Origin: Chakrabartia godavariana
GTDB lineage: Bacteria; Pseudomonadota; Alphaproteobacteria; Sphingomonadales; Sphingomonadaceae
Direction: 5' to 3'
Length of the DNA: 64,000 nucleotides
Assembly: GCA_005518185.1 (NCBI GenBank)
Contig: RKSN01000001.1
Coordinates: 1,116,501 to 1,180,500, forward strand
Positions 28,113-38,397 of the stretch are shown in pieces. The stretch's first letter is position 1, and every line of letters begins with the position of its first letter. Under the pieces are notes generated by a model that was not told the origin of the DNA, ran no database searches, and saw nothing but the letters and a program-made list of their open reading frames with translations. The position numbers and the translations under genes are program-made.

Positions 28113-29481
28113 TCTCACCGGAATTCGCAATCAGCTTCACGAGCGGCCGCGCATGGCCTTCGACCACCGGCAGCGCCTCGATCGACTTGGCGCCGGTGTC
28201 GATGCCCAGTTTCTCGAACTTGTGGGCCGAGCTCATCACCTGGCTTTCGAGGCTGCCGACCATCTGATTGTACGCGTTGACGGCGGTATCGAGATTCTTG
28301 CCGACGCGGCTGACATGGCCACCCATGGTCGCGAGGCGGGAATAGAGTTCGCGGCCCAGTTCAGCGATTTCGCGCGCCTGGCCGGCCATCTTCTCCTGCT
28401 TCCAAACCGCGGAAACGGTCCGCGCAATGGCGATGAGGTTGGTGGGCGTGGCCAGCAGGACCTTGCGGTCAAAGGCATAGTCCCAAAGCTGCGCATCCTG
28501 TTCGAGCGCCGCGGTCAGGAAATGCTCACCCGGCACGAACATGATGACGTAATCGGGCGCATCATCGAACTGGCTCCAATAGGCCTTGTTGCCGAGCGCG
28601 TTGACGTGCGCCTTCATGGCGGCGGCATGGGCCGTCAAATGGACCTGCCGTTCCTGCTCATCGACCGCGCCGAATGCGTCCTGATAGGCGTTGAGCGACA
28701 CCTTGGCGTCGATCACGAGCGAATTGCCGCCCGGCACGCGGACGATCACGTCAGGGCGGAGGCGTCCGCCGTCGCCGTCGGACACGCTGACTTCGGTCAC
28801 GAAGTCCACATGATCGGACAGGCCGCAGCTTTCGAGCACGTTGCGCAGTTGCTGCTCGCCCCAACGCCCGCGAGCCTTGGGGGCATTGCGCAGCGCATTG
28901 ACGAGCTTCGCGGCCTCGCTCGACACCCGTTCGGTGCCTTCGCGCATCGCCGCAATCTGCCCATGCAGCAGGCCAAAGGCATCGCGGCGCTCGGCCTCGA
29001 CCTTGGTGACCTGCTCCTCATATTTTTGCAGTCGTTCATGCACCGGCTGGAGCAGCGCCTTGAGGCCCTGGCCCGTGGTTTCCTCCGACTGGCGGAACCG
29101 CGCTTCGGCGCGTTCGAGAAACTGCTTTTGAGCTGATTCCAGTAACTTGCCACCGACTTCGCTGAACTGCGCAGAAAGCGCTTCCTTCGCCTCCTGCAGC
29201 GAACGGACCTGCGCGGCATGGGCTTCCTCACGCGCGCGCTGTTCAGCCGACACCGCCGCAAGCGTTTCCTTGAGCGTGTTGCGTTCCGACACAGCCGCTT
29301 CGAGATCGACGATGGCCGCCTTGAAATCAGCCGTCGCCCGGTCCCGCTCCGCGCGTGCGGCATCGCGCTCTGCACTGACGGCCGCACTGCTCCGGCCCGC
29401 CCACAGCCAGCCGACGACCCCGCCCAGACCGAGTCCGAGCAGGAGAATTGCCAAAATCTGTATCGCTGTGCCCGCCATCAT
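28099..29481 (-). CDS. rmuC: DNA recombination protein RmuC
   Basis: RmuC family: an N-terminal membrane anchor (about residues 5–28), a long Ala/Glu/Arg-rich coiled coil (about 35–190), then the conserved core (GRWGEQQLRNVLESCGL; PGGNSLVIDAKVSLNAYQDA; APDYVIMFVPGEHF) with a restriction-endonuclease-like fold. It limits inversion at short inverted repeats in E. coli. Length 460 aa is normal. def follows 75 bases downstream? No: def lies upstream in coordinates but is transcribed after recR; rmuC begins 75 bases beyond the def stop. Confidence 0.92.
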   Translation of the reverse strand: MMAGTAIQILAILLLGLGLGGVVGWLWAGRSSAAVSAERDAARAERDRATADFKAAIVDLEAAVSERNTLKETLAAVSAEQRAREEAHAAQVRSLQEAKEALSAQFSEVGGKLLESAQKQFLERAEARFRQSEETTGQGLKALLQPVHERLQKYEEQVTKVEAERRDAFGLLHGQIAAMREGTERVSSEAAKLVNALRNAPKARGRWGEQQLRNVLESCGLSDHVDFVTEVSVSDGDGGRLRPDVIVRVPGGNSLVIDAKVSLNAYQDAFGAVDEQERQVHLTAHAAAMKAHVNALGNKAYWSQFDDAPDYVIMFVPGEHFLTAALEQDAQLWDYAFDRKVLLATPTNLIAIARTVSAVWKQEKMAGQAREIAELGRELYSRLATMGGHVSRVGKNLDTAVNAYNQMVGSLESQVMSSAHKFEKLGIDTGAKSIEALPVVEGHARPLVKLIANSGENDLA

Positions 29482-29556
29482 GAGCGGAACATAGAACGAA
29501 CAATCCTACATTGGAAGCCGTTTTCGCGGCACCCGCCCGTCAACGGGAAAACCGCG

Positions 29557-30084
29557 TCAGGCCGCGACCTTACGCGCCTTGGCCAGCTTTTTCAGCACCA
29601 TGTCGCGCTTCAGCTTGGACAGATGATCGATGAACAGAATGCCGTTCAGATGGTCCATCTCATGCTGGAGACAGGTGGCGAGCAGACCGTCGAGCGTTTC
29701 GACATGCTCTTTCCCGTCCCTGTCGAGCCACTTGGCCTTGATCACCGCCGGGCGCGCCACATCGGCATATTGCTCGGGCACCGACAGGCAGCCTTCGCTG
29801 TAGACGTTCAACTCGTCGGATTCTTCCAGGATCTCCGGATTGATAAAAACCTTGGGATCCCGGATGGTTTCACCGGTTTCTTCATCCTTGTCCTGAAGAT
29901 CGATGACCAGCAGCCGCTTGGGCACGCCCACCTGAATGGCGGCAAGTCCAATGCCCGGCGCATCGTACATCGTCTCAAACATGTCCGAAATCAGCGCGCG
30001 CAGATCGTCATCGACGGTATCGACCGGCGTGGAAATGGTCTTGAGCCGCGGATCGGGCGTTTCGATAATCGGAAGAATAGCCAT
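29557..30084 (-). CDS. def: Peptide deformylase
   Basis: Removes the formyl group from nascent protein N-termini. All three family motifs are intact: GIGLAAIQ (44–51), EGCLS (97–101) and the zinc motif HEMDH (141–145). Length 175 aa is normal. It lies 31 bases after recR on the same strand. The functional partner fmt, which adds the formyl group to initiator tRNA, is nearby but divergent on the plus strand. Confidence 0.96.
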   Translation of the reverse strand: MAILPIIETPDPRLKTISTPVDTVDDDLRALISDMFETMYDAPGIGLAAIQVGVPKRLLVIDLQDKDEETGETIRDPKVFINPEILEESDELNVYSEGCLSVPEQYADVARPAVIKAKWLDRDGKEHVETLDGLLATCLQHEMDHLNGILFIDHLSKLKRDMVLKKLAKARKVAA

Positions 30085-30115
30085 GGCGCTCAGTTAGGTA
30101 TGAGGATGGGGCGGG

Positions 30116-30712
30116 TCAAGCCACCGGCCGCCGGGCCCGCAACGCCTGGGCCAATGTGCCGTCGTCCAGATAATCCAGTTCGCCGCCAACCGGAAGTCCG
30201 TGCGCCAGCTGCGTGATGCGCACCGGCGCATTTTCAAGCTTTTCGGAAATGTAGTGCGCCGTCGTCTGGCCTTCGAGGGTGGCATTCATGGCGAGCACCA
30301 CCTCATCGATCCCGCCCGCCGCGATCCGCGCCAGAAGCGAGTCGATGTTCAGATCCTCCGGCCGAACGCCCTCGAGCGCCGACAATCGGCCGCCCAGCAC
30401 GTGGAACTTGCCCGGAAACAGCCGGGACCGTTCGAGCGCCCAGAGATCGGGCACGTCCTCGACGACGCACAGCATCCGCTGGTCGCGTCGGACATCACGA
30501 CAGATGCCGCACGGATCGGTGGTGTCGACATTGCCGCAGACATGGCAGGTCGACAGGCTGTCATTCACCTCAGCGAGCGCCTTGAGCAGAGGCAGCAGCG
30601 CGCCTTCCCGCTTTTTGAGCAGGTGGAGCACGGCCCGACGAGCCGAGCGCGGGCCAAGGCCCGGCAAACGCGCCAGCGCCTGTGTCAGTCGTTCGATCTC
30701 GGGTGAAGCCAT
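30116..30712 (-). CDS. recR: Recombination mediator RecR
   Basis: RecF-pathway protein acting with RecO/RecF at gapped DNA. The helix-hairpin-helix [14 protein letters not shown] is near residue 13, the four-Cys zinc finger uses Cys56, 59, 68 and 71, and a Toprim core contains [15 protein letters not shown]. Start ATG 30712 ([11 protein letters not shown]); the longer upstream frame overlaps the divergent fmt promoter. Length 198 aa is normal. Confidence 0.95.
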   Translation of the reverse strand: MASPEIERLTQALARLPGLGPRSARRAVLHLLKKREGALLPLLKALAEVNDSLSTCHVCGNVDTTDPCGICRDVRRDQRMLCVVEDVPDLWALERSRLFPGKFHVLGGRLSALEGVRPEDLNIDSLLARIAAGGIDEVVLAMNATLEGQTTAHYISEKLENAPVRITQLAHGLPVGGELDYLDDGTLAQALRARRPVA

Positions 30713-30765
30713 GCGAATGCTGATAGGGGCTTGCAATGTGCCTTGCCAAGGGCTTGGAGAGTGCA

Positions 30766-31671
30766 ATGCGCATCATCTTCATGGGAACCCCGGATTTCGC
30801 CGTACCGACGCTCGATGCGCTCGTGGCGGCCGGGCACGACATTTGTGCCGTTTATTCCCAGCCGCCGCGTCCGGCCGGGCGTGGCAAATCCCTGTCCCCC
30901 ACCCCCGTTCACCGGCGCGCCGAGGAGCTGGGGCTGACGGTCCATACGCCAGTCTCGCTCAGGGACCCAGAGGCGCAGGCCGCCTTTGCCGACCATGGCG
31001 CCGATGTCGCAATCGTCGCCGCTTATGGCCTGATCCTGCCGCAGGCGATCCTGGATGCCCCGCAGCTTGGCTGCCTCAATGTCCATGCCTCGCTCCTCCC
31101 CCGCTGGCGCGGTGCCGCCCCCGTGCAGCGCGCCATTCTGGCGGGCGATGCCGAAACGGGCGTCACGATCATGCAGATGGAGGCCGGGCTGGACACAGGG
31201 CCAATGCTGGCCAAGGTCCACACCGCCATCGACGGCAAGACTGCTGGCGATCTGACAAGCGAACTCGCCGAATTGGGCGCGACGCTTCTCGTTGAGGTAC
31301 TCGCCTATCTGTCGGCTTACCCCGCCGTCACCCAGCCGGAGGACGGCGTGACGTACGCCGCCAAGATCGCCAAGGCTGAAAGCCGGATCGACTTCCACCA
31401 GCCCGCCGCTTCTGTCGAACGGCAGGTCCGCGCCTTTGCCCCCGCGCCCGGCGCCTTTTTCGAACTGGGGGGCGAACGTTTCCGCATCCTCGCCGCCGAA
31501 ATCAGCACGGCGTCCGGCGAACCGGGCACTGTACTCGACACCGACCTCACGATCGCCTGCGCAGACGGCGCGCTGCGGCCGACCAAGGTCCAGCGCGCCG
31601 GCAAGTCCGTGATGACACCCGCCGAGCTGCTGCGCGGTTTTGTCCTTCCCGTGGGTACCGTCCTTTCGTGA
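30766..31671 (+). CDS. fmt: Methionyl-tRNA formyltransferase
   Basis: Formylates initiator Met-tRNA. The start [14 protein letters not shown] (ATG 30766) is the family N-terminus. The catalytic region [19 protein letters not shown] is intact, followed by a C-terminal OB-like domain. Length 301 aa is normal. The stop overlaps truA by 4 bases (GTGA). Divergent from recR with 53 bases between starts. Confidence 0.96.
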   Translation: MRIIFMGTPDFAVPTLDALVAAGHDICAVYSQPPRPAGRGKSLSPTPVHRRAEELGLTVHTPVSLRDPEAQAAFADHGADVAIVAAYGLILPQAILDAPQLGCLNVHASLLPRWRGAAPVQRAILAGDAETGVTIMQMEAGLDTGPMLAKVHTAIDGKTAGDLTSELAELGATLLVEVLAYLSAYPAVTQPEDGVTYAAKIAKAESRIDFHQPAASVERQVRAFAPAPGAFFELGGERFRILAAEISTASGEPGTVLDTDLTIACADGALRPTKVQRAGKSVMTPAELLRGFVLPVGTVLS

Positions 31672-32429
31672 CACGGTTCCGGCTCACGGTCGAATTTGAC
31701 GGTCGCCCCTATATGGGCTGGCAGCGTCAGGCGCACGGACCGAGCGTGCAGGCGGCAATCGAGGATGCGGCCCGGCTGATCGTGGGTGAGGATTGCGTCG
31801 TGCATGCGGCCGGGCGCACCGACGCCGGCGTCCATGCCGAAGCCATGGCGGCGCATATCGAGATCACCAAGCCGATAACGGCTTTCCGCCTGATGGAAGC
31901 GCTCAACGCGCGTCTGCGGCCGCAACCAGTGGCGATACTGGACTGTGTGCCGGTCGCGGATGACTGGCATGCCCGCTTTTCCTGCACCGGTCGCCGCTAC
32001 ATTTACCGGATCGTGAACCGGCGCGCGCCGCTTGCGCTTGATCAGGGCCGTGCCTGGCGCGTTCCCCAGCCGCTGGACGCCGACGCCATGCACGCCGCCG
32101 CGCAATGCCTTGTGGGCACGCATGATTTCACGACCTTCCGGTCGATCCACTGCCAGTCCGCGAGCCCCGTCAAATCGATTGATCGCATCAGCGTCCGCCG
32201 GTTTGGCGAGGATATCGAAGTCGAAGTCGCCGCCCGCTCCTTCCTCCATCATCAGGTGCGGTCGATGGTGGGGTGCCTTGTGCTCGTCGGTCAGGGCAAA
32301 TGGACTTCGGACGACCTAAAGGCGGCACTCGAGGCGCGTGATCGGGCCGCGCTCGGCTTCAACGCGCCGCCCGACGGCCTTTATTTCGTTGAAGCGACTT
32401 ACCCGACGGATGCCGCCATTCTGTCTTAG
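31668..32429 (+). CDS. truA: tRNA pseudouridine synthase A
   Basis: Makes pseudouridine at positions 38–40 of the tRNA anticodon arm. The catalytic Asp52 lies in [13 protein letters not shown], and [12 protein letters not shown] is typical. The start is GTG, overlapping the fmt stop by 4 bases. Length 253 aa is normal. The fmt-truA pair is common in alphaproteobacteria. Confidence 0.95.
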   Translation: MTRFRLTVEFDGRPYMGWQRQAHGPSVQAAIEDAARLIVGEDCVVHAAGRTDAGVHAEAMAAHIEITKPITAFRLMEALNARLRPQPVAILDCVPVADDWHARFSCTGRRYIYRIVNRRAPLALDQGRAWRVPQPLDADAMHAAAQCLVGTHDFTTFRSIHCQSASPVKSIDRISVRRFGEDIEVEVAARSFLHHQVRSMVGCLVLVGQGKWTSDDLKAALEARDRAALGFNAPPDGLYFVEATYPTDAAILS

Positions 32430-32481
32430 ACATGTCACCACTTTGGAGCATTAAGCGCGCTTCAAACGGGTATCGGTGGTC

Positions 32482-32667
32482 ATGTTCATCAAGCAAGAGG
32501 ACAAAGCGGGTCTGTCACGGGAGGCACGCGTGGAAGCTATGCGGCTGCGGCAGGTGCATGGGGATCGCGCCGAGGCGGTGTGCGAAAGCGAATATCGTCG
32601 CACCCGCCCCTTTTCGCGCCGCCGCCTGTTCTGGAAACAGGTTCAGGACGCACTCACCCGCGCCTAG
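32482..32667 (+). CDS. Small basic hypothetical protein
   Basis: 61 codons from ATG 32482; highly charged and probably helical (EARVEAMRLRQVHGDRAEAV), with a basic C-terminal half (YRRTRPFSRRRLFWKQVQ). It lies 52 bases after truA. No good ribosome-binding site is visible, and a 10-base palindrome AAGCGCGCTT (32453–32462) sits upstream. Not recognised; coding status rests on residue composition and on there being no competing gene. Confidence 0.5.
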   Translation: MFIKQEDKAGLSREARVEAMRLRQVHGDRAEAVCESEYRRTRPFSRRRLFWKQVQDALTRA

Positions 32668-32678
32668 GCGCTGCCCGT

Positions 32679-34571
32679 TCAGGCGAAAAGCCGGCTGAGC
32701 GACTTTTCGAGCATGACCAGCTGCCACAGCAGCCGACCATTGTCGGCAAGGCCCGCCTTATGGTCCCGCGCGGCCCGGGCGATGATCGCCGGGTCGAACC
32801 ATCCGGTCTCGGCCAGCGTTGAGCTGGTGGCGAGATCAGCGGCGTCTCCGGCCAGCGGACCTTTGAACCAGTCAGAGATCGGCGTGACGAACCCCATTTT
32901 GGGCCGGTAGAGGATGTCTTCTGGCACATGGCCTTCCATGGTCTTCTTGAGCAGCCACTTGCCCTCGCCGCCGCTCAGGCGCAGCGATACCGGCAGGCGC
33001 GCGGCAAATTCGACCAGACGATAATCAAGCAGGGGTTCGCGCGCCTCCAGGCTGACGTTCATGCTGGTGCGATCCACCTTGGTCAGGATGTCGCCCGGAA
33101 GCCAGATCTTGAGGTCGGCATATTGCGCCCGGTCAAGCGGGTCGCGCGCGGGCGCTCCGGCCATGGCGGCAAGATAGCGGTCTTCCGCACGGTGCCCCTG
33201 CAGCGCTGACGTGAACGTCGGGGAAAACAGGCGGGCGCGATGCTCCGGCAAGGTGATCCCGACCGCGCGGGCATAGGCCTCCGCGCCATTTCGGGCGAGC
33301 GACTGAAATGTCGTCTTGGCCCTCAGCGGACGCGGGGCCCAGTCCGCCTTGGGGTAAATGCTGGCAAGCCCCCCGAACACACGACTGCGCAGGCCGGCTG
33401 GCAGCAGGCCGCGCACGCGCTCCTCAGCATGCTGGAAGCGGTGCCGACGGTAGCCGGCAAAGGCTTCATCCGCCCCGTCGCCCGACAGCGCGACCGTCAC
33501 GGTCTCGCGCGCCAGTTGGCAGACGCGCCAGGTCGGCAGCGCCGACGCATCGGCAAAGGGCTCATCAAAGGCTGCGGACAGGGTATCGATCGCGCCGAAA
33601 TCATCGGGTGAGACGATCCGCTTGCGGTGCCGCGTCCCGAAGCGCGCGGCGATGCGGTCCGCATAATGCGTCTCATCAAGCGCATCGACGTCAAAGCCTA
33701 TGGAGCAGGTTTCAACTGGCGCGTTGCTGATCTCCGCCATGAAGGCAACGACCGTTGAGCTGTCTACCCCGCCCGACAGAAAGGCACCGAGCGGAACGTC
33801 AGACACCATGCGCGACGCCACGGCGTCATGAAGCAAATGGCGCAATTCCTCTTCCAGCGAGGCGAGCGATGCCGTCGTGCGCATGCTGAAATCTATATCC
33901 CACCAGGTGACGGGCGCGGGGGCCGGCTTGCCGCGGCTGAGCAGGAGATAGCTCCCCGCAGGCAATTTGCGCAAGCCGGCCACGATGCAGCTGTCATCGG
34001 GGACATAGCCGAAAGCCATATAATCCTCGACCGCACGGACATCGGGTTCCCGGCGGACGGCGGGATTGGCCAGCAGGCCCTTCAATTCCGAGGCAAAGGC
34101 GATGCTGCCATCGGCGAGTGCTGCGTAATGCAGCGGCTTTACGCCGAACCGGTCGCGCGCGAGGAACAGCTGCTGCGTCCGGCTGTCATGGATCGCAAAG
34201 GCGAACATGCCGTTGAGACGCGGCAGAATGTCCGCACCCCACTGGCGATAGCCGTGCAGGATGACTTCGGTGTCGCCTTGTGTGGCGAAGACATGGCCCA
34301 GCCGCTGGAGTTCACCCCGCAAGTCGCGGAAGTTGTAAATCTCACCATTGAAGACAATGGCCAGCGCCCCATCCGCCGACAGCATCGGCTGCGGGCTGCC
34401 CGCAACGTCGATGATCGACAGGCGCCGATGGCCCAGCCCGACGCCAGGTGCGGTCCACACGCCCGATCCGTCCGGCCCGCGATGCGCCTGCGCGTCCGCC
34501 ATCGCGCGCACACGTCCTTCCGCAACCGGCTTGGCAGTTTCGAGGTGAAAGAGACCGGCTATTCCGCACAT
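32679..34571 (-). CDS. XrtA-associated amidotransferase (asparagine synthase-like)
   Basis: Glutamine-hydrolysing AsnB-like enzyme: Cys2 nucleophile after Met1 (MCGIAGLFHLE), Ntn-type glutaminase domain (about 1–200), then the ATP pyrophosphatase domain with SGGVDSS at 266–272. Length 630 aa. Its position next to exosortase A identifies the 'amidotransferase 1, exosortase A system-associated' group. The amide acceptor is unknown; it may be a sugar acid or an amino-acid-like group on the exopolysaccharide. Ends the minus-strand XrtA run; starts 3 bases after xrtA. Confidence 0.88.
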   Translation of the reverse strand: MCGIAGLFHLETAKPVAEGRVRAMADAQAHRGPDGSGVWTAPGVGLGHRRLSIIDVAGSPQPMLSADGALAIVFNGEIYNFRDLRGELQRLGHVFATQGDTEVILHGYRQWGADILPRLNGMFAFAIHDSRTQQLFLARDRFGVKPLHYAALADGSIAFASELKGLLANPAVRREPDVRAVEDYMAFGYVPDDSCIVAGLRKLPAGSYLLLSRGKPAPAPVTWWDIDFSMRTTASLASLEEELRHLLHDAVASRMVSDVPLGAFLSGGVDSSTVVAFMAEISNAPVETCSIGFDVDALDETHYADRIAARFGTRHRKRIVSPDDFGAIDTLSAAFDEPFADASALPTWRVCQLARETVTVALSGDGADEAFAGYRRHRFQHAEERVRGLLPAGLRSRVFGGLASIYPKADWAPRPLRAKTTFQSLARNGAEAYARAVGITLPEHRARLFSPTFTSALQGHRAEDRYLAAMAGAPARDPLDRAQYADLKIWLPGDILTKVDRTSMNVSLEAREPLLDYRLVEFAARLPVSLRLSGGEGKWLLKKTMEGHVPEDILYRPKMGFVTPISDWFKGPLAGDAADLATSSTLAETGWFDPAIIARAARDHKAGLADNGRLLWQLVMLEKSLSRLFA

Positions 34572-34574
34572 GGC

Positions 34575-36131
34575 CTATCGGCGCGCGTCCGAAATTGCCC
34601 GCGTCGCGAGCTGCCCGGGGTTTCCGAGTGCGTTGGCAAAGGCCCGGACGGTGTCGTCTGCCGCCTTCCCGTCGCGATCCTGTGCGGACACGATGACCGC
34701 ACCCACCGCCTGATTGCGGCCGAAAAGGCGCGCAGTCATGGTGTCGAGCTTCACCCTTAACGCAGAGCCCGTCGTCCGGCCGCCTGCAACATACCATGTC
34801 GCTGCCAGCCGACGCACCGGGCCCGGCGCCGTCAGATATTCGGTATGGGCGTCTTTGATCATTGGCCCAGCCGAGGACCAGACCCAGCGGCGCGCGTCAA
34901 GCCCCGCCGCGCCCTGTCCATAACCGACCAGTTCGCGGCCTTCCTCCTGCCAGGCATAGAGAATGATCGCGAGATCGACCCGTTCCCCGCGCGGGCCCGC
35001 ATAATGGCCGATCACAAGATGATTGGCGCCCTTGTAATGCGGTGTCCAATCGGGGGTATCCGTGGTCTGCGTGCGCGTCCAGCCGGGAATATCGGGAAGC
35101 GTGACTGGCCCCGACAGCGGCACCCGCCCGATCGCGCTGCTGGCACTCGACCATCCCAAGGCAAGGACGGGCAGCAGCATCGCCACAATCACCGGACGCT
35201 TGCCGACGTTGGGCCGCGCCGAAGCGCCCACACCGCTCGTCAGCCAGGGGTCGGTCAGCTTCCGGTCAAAAAAGGGCCAGGCCATCGCCATGACAAGCGC
35301 CATCACGGCGGCGAAGAAAAACCAGCCATAGAGCACATGGTCAAACCCAGACGCCGTGTCGGCCGTTGTCAGATAGCCCACATACATGGTCGCAAAGGCG
35401 CGCACGCCATTGGCGAGGATCGGGACCGCCACACAGGCAAGAAGGAAGGCGACCCGCCTTGGCCAGCTGCGGAAACACATGTTGGCGACGAGCGCGCCGT
35501 AGGCGACCATCGCCACCAGAAACTTTACGCCCGCGCACGCTTCGGCCACCTTGTAATAGCCATTGGGCGTGGTGATGAAGATGCCTTCGATATGCGCAGG
35601 GATGCCCGCCAGATCGAGCAGCGCCATCGACATGCGCGCGGTCAGGGTCTGCAGGACCGGAAGAAGCTCCTCCCCCACAGGCACCATGAAGAGCAGATAG
35701 GCGACCGGAAAGAGCAGCGCACGAGTCAGCGCAAGGCCGAGGCACAACGGCACGAGCGCCTGCAGCATGACGACGAGGCCCGCCTGTCTCGCGAGAGCAA
35801 CGCCACCCGCGTCGCCCAGCATCCAGAGCAACGCGCCCGCCGCCATCGGAACGAACCCGAGCCAGCTACCACTCGGCGGAACATGCACGATCTCGTCACG
35901 CCGCTGCCAGGCGAGCCAGATCGCAAGGAACGGGATCAGAGCGCAGTGATTAAAGGTCGATGCGTGAAGCCAGATTCCGACCAGATCCCGCGTGTCTGAG
36001 GCAAAAAGGGCAAGAAGCATGACGGCGCCAGCGCACATCGCCAAGAGCGCGTCGCGCCAGCGCCGGGATGCGTCCAGACGGGCGCCCGTATCCGCCGACC
36101 CGCAGTCCACCTCCGATGCGATGCTGGTCAC
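34575..36131 (-). CDS. xrtA: Exosortase A fused to an EpsI-like domain
   Basis: Membrane transpeptidase that processes PEP-CTERM proteins. About eight helices in residues 30–290 hold the catalytic Cys199 (ACAGVKF), Arg244 (ANGVRAF) and His265 (FDHVLYGW). A C-terminal domain (about 315–510) with PDIPGWTRTQ, YKGANHLVIGHYAGPRGERV and LAATWYVAGGRTT matches EpsI (DUF3485), a partner that is often a separate gene. Length 518 aa fits the fused form. It overlaps the glycosyltransferase gene by 4 bases. Confidence 0.92.
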   Translation of the reverse strand: MTSIASEVDCGSADTGARLDASRRWRDALLAMCAGAVMLLALFASDTRDLVGIWLHASTFNHCALIPFLAIWLAWQRRDEIVHVPPSGSWLGFVPMAAGALLWMLGDAGGVALARQAGLVVMLQALVPLCLGLALTRALLFPVAYLLFMVPVGEELLPVLQTLTARMSMALLDLAGIPAHIEGIFITTPNGYYKVAEACAGVKFLVAMVAYGALVANMCFRSWPRRVAFLLACVAVPILANGVRAFATMYVGYLTTADTASGFDHVLYGWFFFAAVMALVMAMAWPFFDRKLTDPWLTSGVGASARPNVGKRPVIVAMLLPVLALGWSSASSAIGRVPLSGPVTLPDIPGWTRTQTTDTPDWTPHYKGANHLVIGHYAGPRGERVDLAIILYAWQEEGRELVGYGQGAAGLDARRWVWSSAGPMIKDAHTEYLTAPGPVRRLAATWYVAGGRTTGSALRVKLDTMTARLFGRNQAVGAVIVSAQDRDGKAADDTVRAFANALGNPGQLATRAISDARR

Positions 36132-37339
36132 GCGGCGACCTGTCGGGCGTTCATGCCGATATAGCTTGCCAAGGGGGCGAGCTTTGCAGCCCAGCTGTAG
36201 CGCGCCTCCATCGCCGCGCGTGCAGCGGCCTCCATCGCGACCCGTCGTGCGGGGTCATGCAGCAAGGAGAGGACGGCATCTGCCTGCGCGGGGGCCGTTT
36301 GCGCAATCAGCAGTTCCTTTCCGTGGCAGGCGTCGATCCCCTCGGCGGCCTCGGGAGAGGCCACAACGGCCTTGGCCGATGCCATCGCCTCCAGCACCTT
36401 GTTCTGGATGCCGCGCGCAATGCGGAGCGGCGCGACCACCACTTGTGCCGCCGACAGCCAGGGGCGTGTGTCCGGAACTTCGCCGGTCACGATGACGCCG
36501 GGCAAGGCGCCAAGCGCCCGCACCGCCTCGGTCGGCGCGCGGCCGACAACCGCAAAACGGGCATCGGCCTGCCGGTCACGGATGAGCGGCAGGACCTCAT
36601 GCGCGAACCACGTCACCGCATCGATATTGGGCAGATAGTCCATTTGCCCGGTGAAGACGATCAACGGGGCATCTCCCGCCGCCTGCGGACGCGGCCATGT
36701 ACCGGCACAAAAACGCGTCAGATCGACACCATTTTCGAGTACCGCCGTCGCGGGCTCGGCCAGACCGGAGACGCGGCGGAACAGCGCTTCCTCGGCCGCA
36801 CTGACAAAAAGTGACACATCCGCGCGAGCCGCCACCGCCCTCTCGAACCGCAACAGCCACGCCGCCTCGATCCGGTTCGCCAGACCGCTCACCCCGCCCG
36901 CCTTTGCGTAGGAGGCGAACTTCTGCGAATCGACATCGGTAAAGTCCATGACGAAGCGCGGCCCCTGCCCGCCTGTCGGCGCATATTGGGCCATTTGTCC
37001 CGAAAAGACGTATATCACGCGGACGGGATAGGCCGCCATCGCGGCGCTGACGGCTTTGGCGAAAGCGGCGGATCGGAACAGTTCCACCGAGGCCGGGCGA
37101 CCCGACAGCAATGACGCGGCCATCGCGCCAATCTTTGTCCGGCGGTGGGGGATCAACTGAACCGAAGCACAGACCTCCACCAGTGCAGCGGACGCCGCGT
37201 CATCCGCCTCACCAAAGGAGACGAGATGAACGGGCGCAATGTCTGCGAGCGCGTTCAGGATGTTCCAGCTGCGGATACTGTCCCCCCGGTCCGGTGGAAA
37301 AGGCCGCCGGTGGGCGAGAAACAGGATGTCGCCCGTCAT
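36128..37339 (-). CDS. XrtA-associated glycosyltransferase (PEP-CTERM/XrtA family, GT4-like)
   Basis: Starts MTGDILFLAHRRPFPPDRGD, a hallmark of the XrtA-linked glycosyltransferase group (TIGR03087-type). It has the GT-B fold pattern, ENGVDLTRF in the middle and the nucleotide-sugar region PLRIARGIQNKVLEAMASAK. Length 403 aa. It presumably adds a sugar to the lipid-linked repeat unit at the inner membrane face. Start ATG 37339 overlaps the FemAB-like gene stop by 4 bases. Confidence 0.88.
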   Translation of the reverse strand: MTGDILFLAHRRPFPPDRGDSIRSWNILNALADIAPVHLVSFGEADDAASAALVEVCASVQLIPHRRTKIGAMAASLLSGRPASVELFRSAAFAKAVSAAMAAYPVRVIYVFSGQMAQYAPTGGQGPRFVMDFTDVDSQKFASYAKAGGVSGLANRIEAAWLLRFERAVAARADVSLFVSAAEEALFRRVSGLAEPATAVLENGVDLTRFCAGTWPRPQAAGDAPLIVFTGQMDYLPNIDAVTWFAHEVLPLIRDRQADARFAVVGRAPTEAVRALGALPGVIVTGEVPDTRPWLSAAQVVVAPLRIARGIQNKVLEAMASAKAVVASPEAAEGIDACHGKELLIAQTAPAQADAVLSLLHDPARRVAMEAAARAAMEARYSWAAKLAPLASYIGMNARQVAA

Positions 37340-38397
37340 CCCAGCCCCCGCGAGATCCACGGCCCGATCCTGTTTGCGACCGGCAGTGGCAGCTTCTGCC
37401 ACAAGGAGACTTGCAGCCGATATTTGGGGCTGAGCGGATTGACGTTGCGCAGCGGCTGTCCATCCACGGACCGCTTGGCATAGCGCAGGGTCTCGGGCGC
37501 GAAGCCGAAATTCTTCTTGAAGGCCGCCGGGCCTGTCCCGACCTTGGACCGTCCGAAGTCAAAGCTGTGGCAACCCTTGTCACGTCGGGCGTGGCACATC
37601 AGCGCATAATACATCAGGTCATTTGCGCGCCAGCTTCGCGCCCCCGCGACGCCGCCGCCCCAATAGGGCATGACGACCCCCTTGTGATAAAGCGACAGGA
37701 CTGAGGCGAGCGGTTGCCCCTTATGGTGGACCGTCAGGATATCAGCTTCGTCGCCGAACGCAGCCAGAACCTCGGTAAACAGCCGCTTCGGGAAGACCGG
37801 CGTGCCAAGGTTGCGGACGCTTTCGGCATAAACGCGGTAATGATGGTCGATATCTGTGGGGCCAACGCCCACAGTGACATCAAGGTCAAAACCCAAAGCC
37901 CTTCGCACCTCGGCCCGCTGCTTGCGCGGAATGGCGCGCAGCTGCGCGTCATCATCCTCGGCCAGCGGCTGACGGAACCCGACATAGGTCTCATCGTCGA
38001 TCACCCAGCCCCGTTCGGGGAGCACACCACCACGCAGTTCGACGGTCGGGCAGCCGCACTTTTCCGCAAGCGCAAGAGCGGCGTCTGCCAATCCCTGCGC
38101 ATCGCCCAGCTGGCCGCCGCCCACGGCAAATGCCGCCGACACCAGCGCATTGCCGAAGAGCGGCGAGCGGACCTCGTGGAGGGGTAGCACGGCCATGATC
38201 TCCCGGCCGCGCGCCGCGAAGAGATAATGCGCGCGCGCGCCGCAAGCCCGTTGAACGGCACGGCTCCAAGCGGGCAAATGAAAAGGCGTCGACTCTGGCT
38301 GAAGTCGCACGAAGTCCTCGATTGCGGAGCAAATCTGGGGATCGGCCAGATCCGCAACGCGGGTCTCAACGGATGCAATCCTGCTGACGGCGTTCAT
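37336..38397 (-). CDS. FemAB-like XrtA/PEP-CTERM-associated protein
   Basis: GNAT-fold protein of the FemAB-related group found in XrtA loci. The N-terminal half has FHLPAWSRAVQRACG; the C-terminal half carries ANDLMYYALMCHARRDKGCH and FDFGRSKVGTGPAAFKKNFG, typical of these proteins. Length 353 aa. FemAB enzymes transfer amino acids from aminoacyl-tRNA; here the donor and acceptor are unknown. Start ATG 38397 overlaps the deacetylase stop by 4 bases. Confidence 0.86.
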   Translation of the reverse strand: MNAVSRIASVETRVADLADPQICSAIEDFVRLQPESTPFHLPAWSRAVQRACGARAHYLFAARGREIMAVLPLHEVRSPLFGNALVSAAFAVGGGQLGDAQGLADAALALAEKCGCPTVELRGGVLPERGWVIDDETYVGFRQPLAEDDDAQLRAIPRKQRAEVRRALGFDLDVTVGVGPTDIDHHYRVYAESVRNLGTPVFPKRLFTEVLAAFGDEADILTVHHKGQPLASVLSLYHKGVVMPYWGGGVAGARSWRANDLMYYALMCHARRDKGCHSFDFGRSKVGTGPAAFKKNFGFAPETLRYAKRSVDGQPLRNVNPLSPKYRLQVSLWQKLPLPVANRIGPWISRGLG

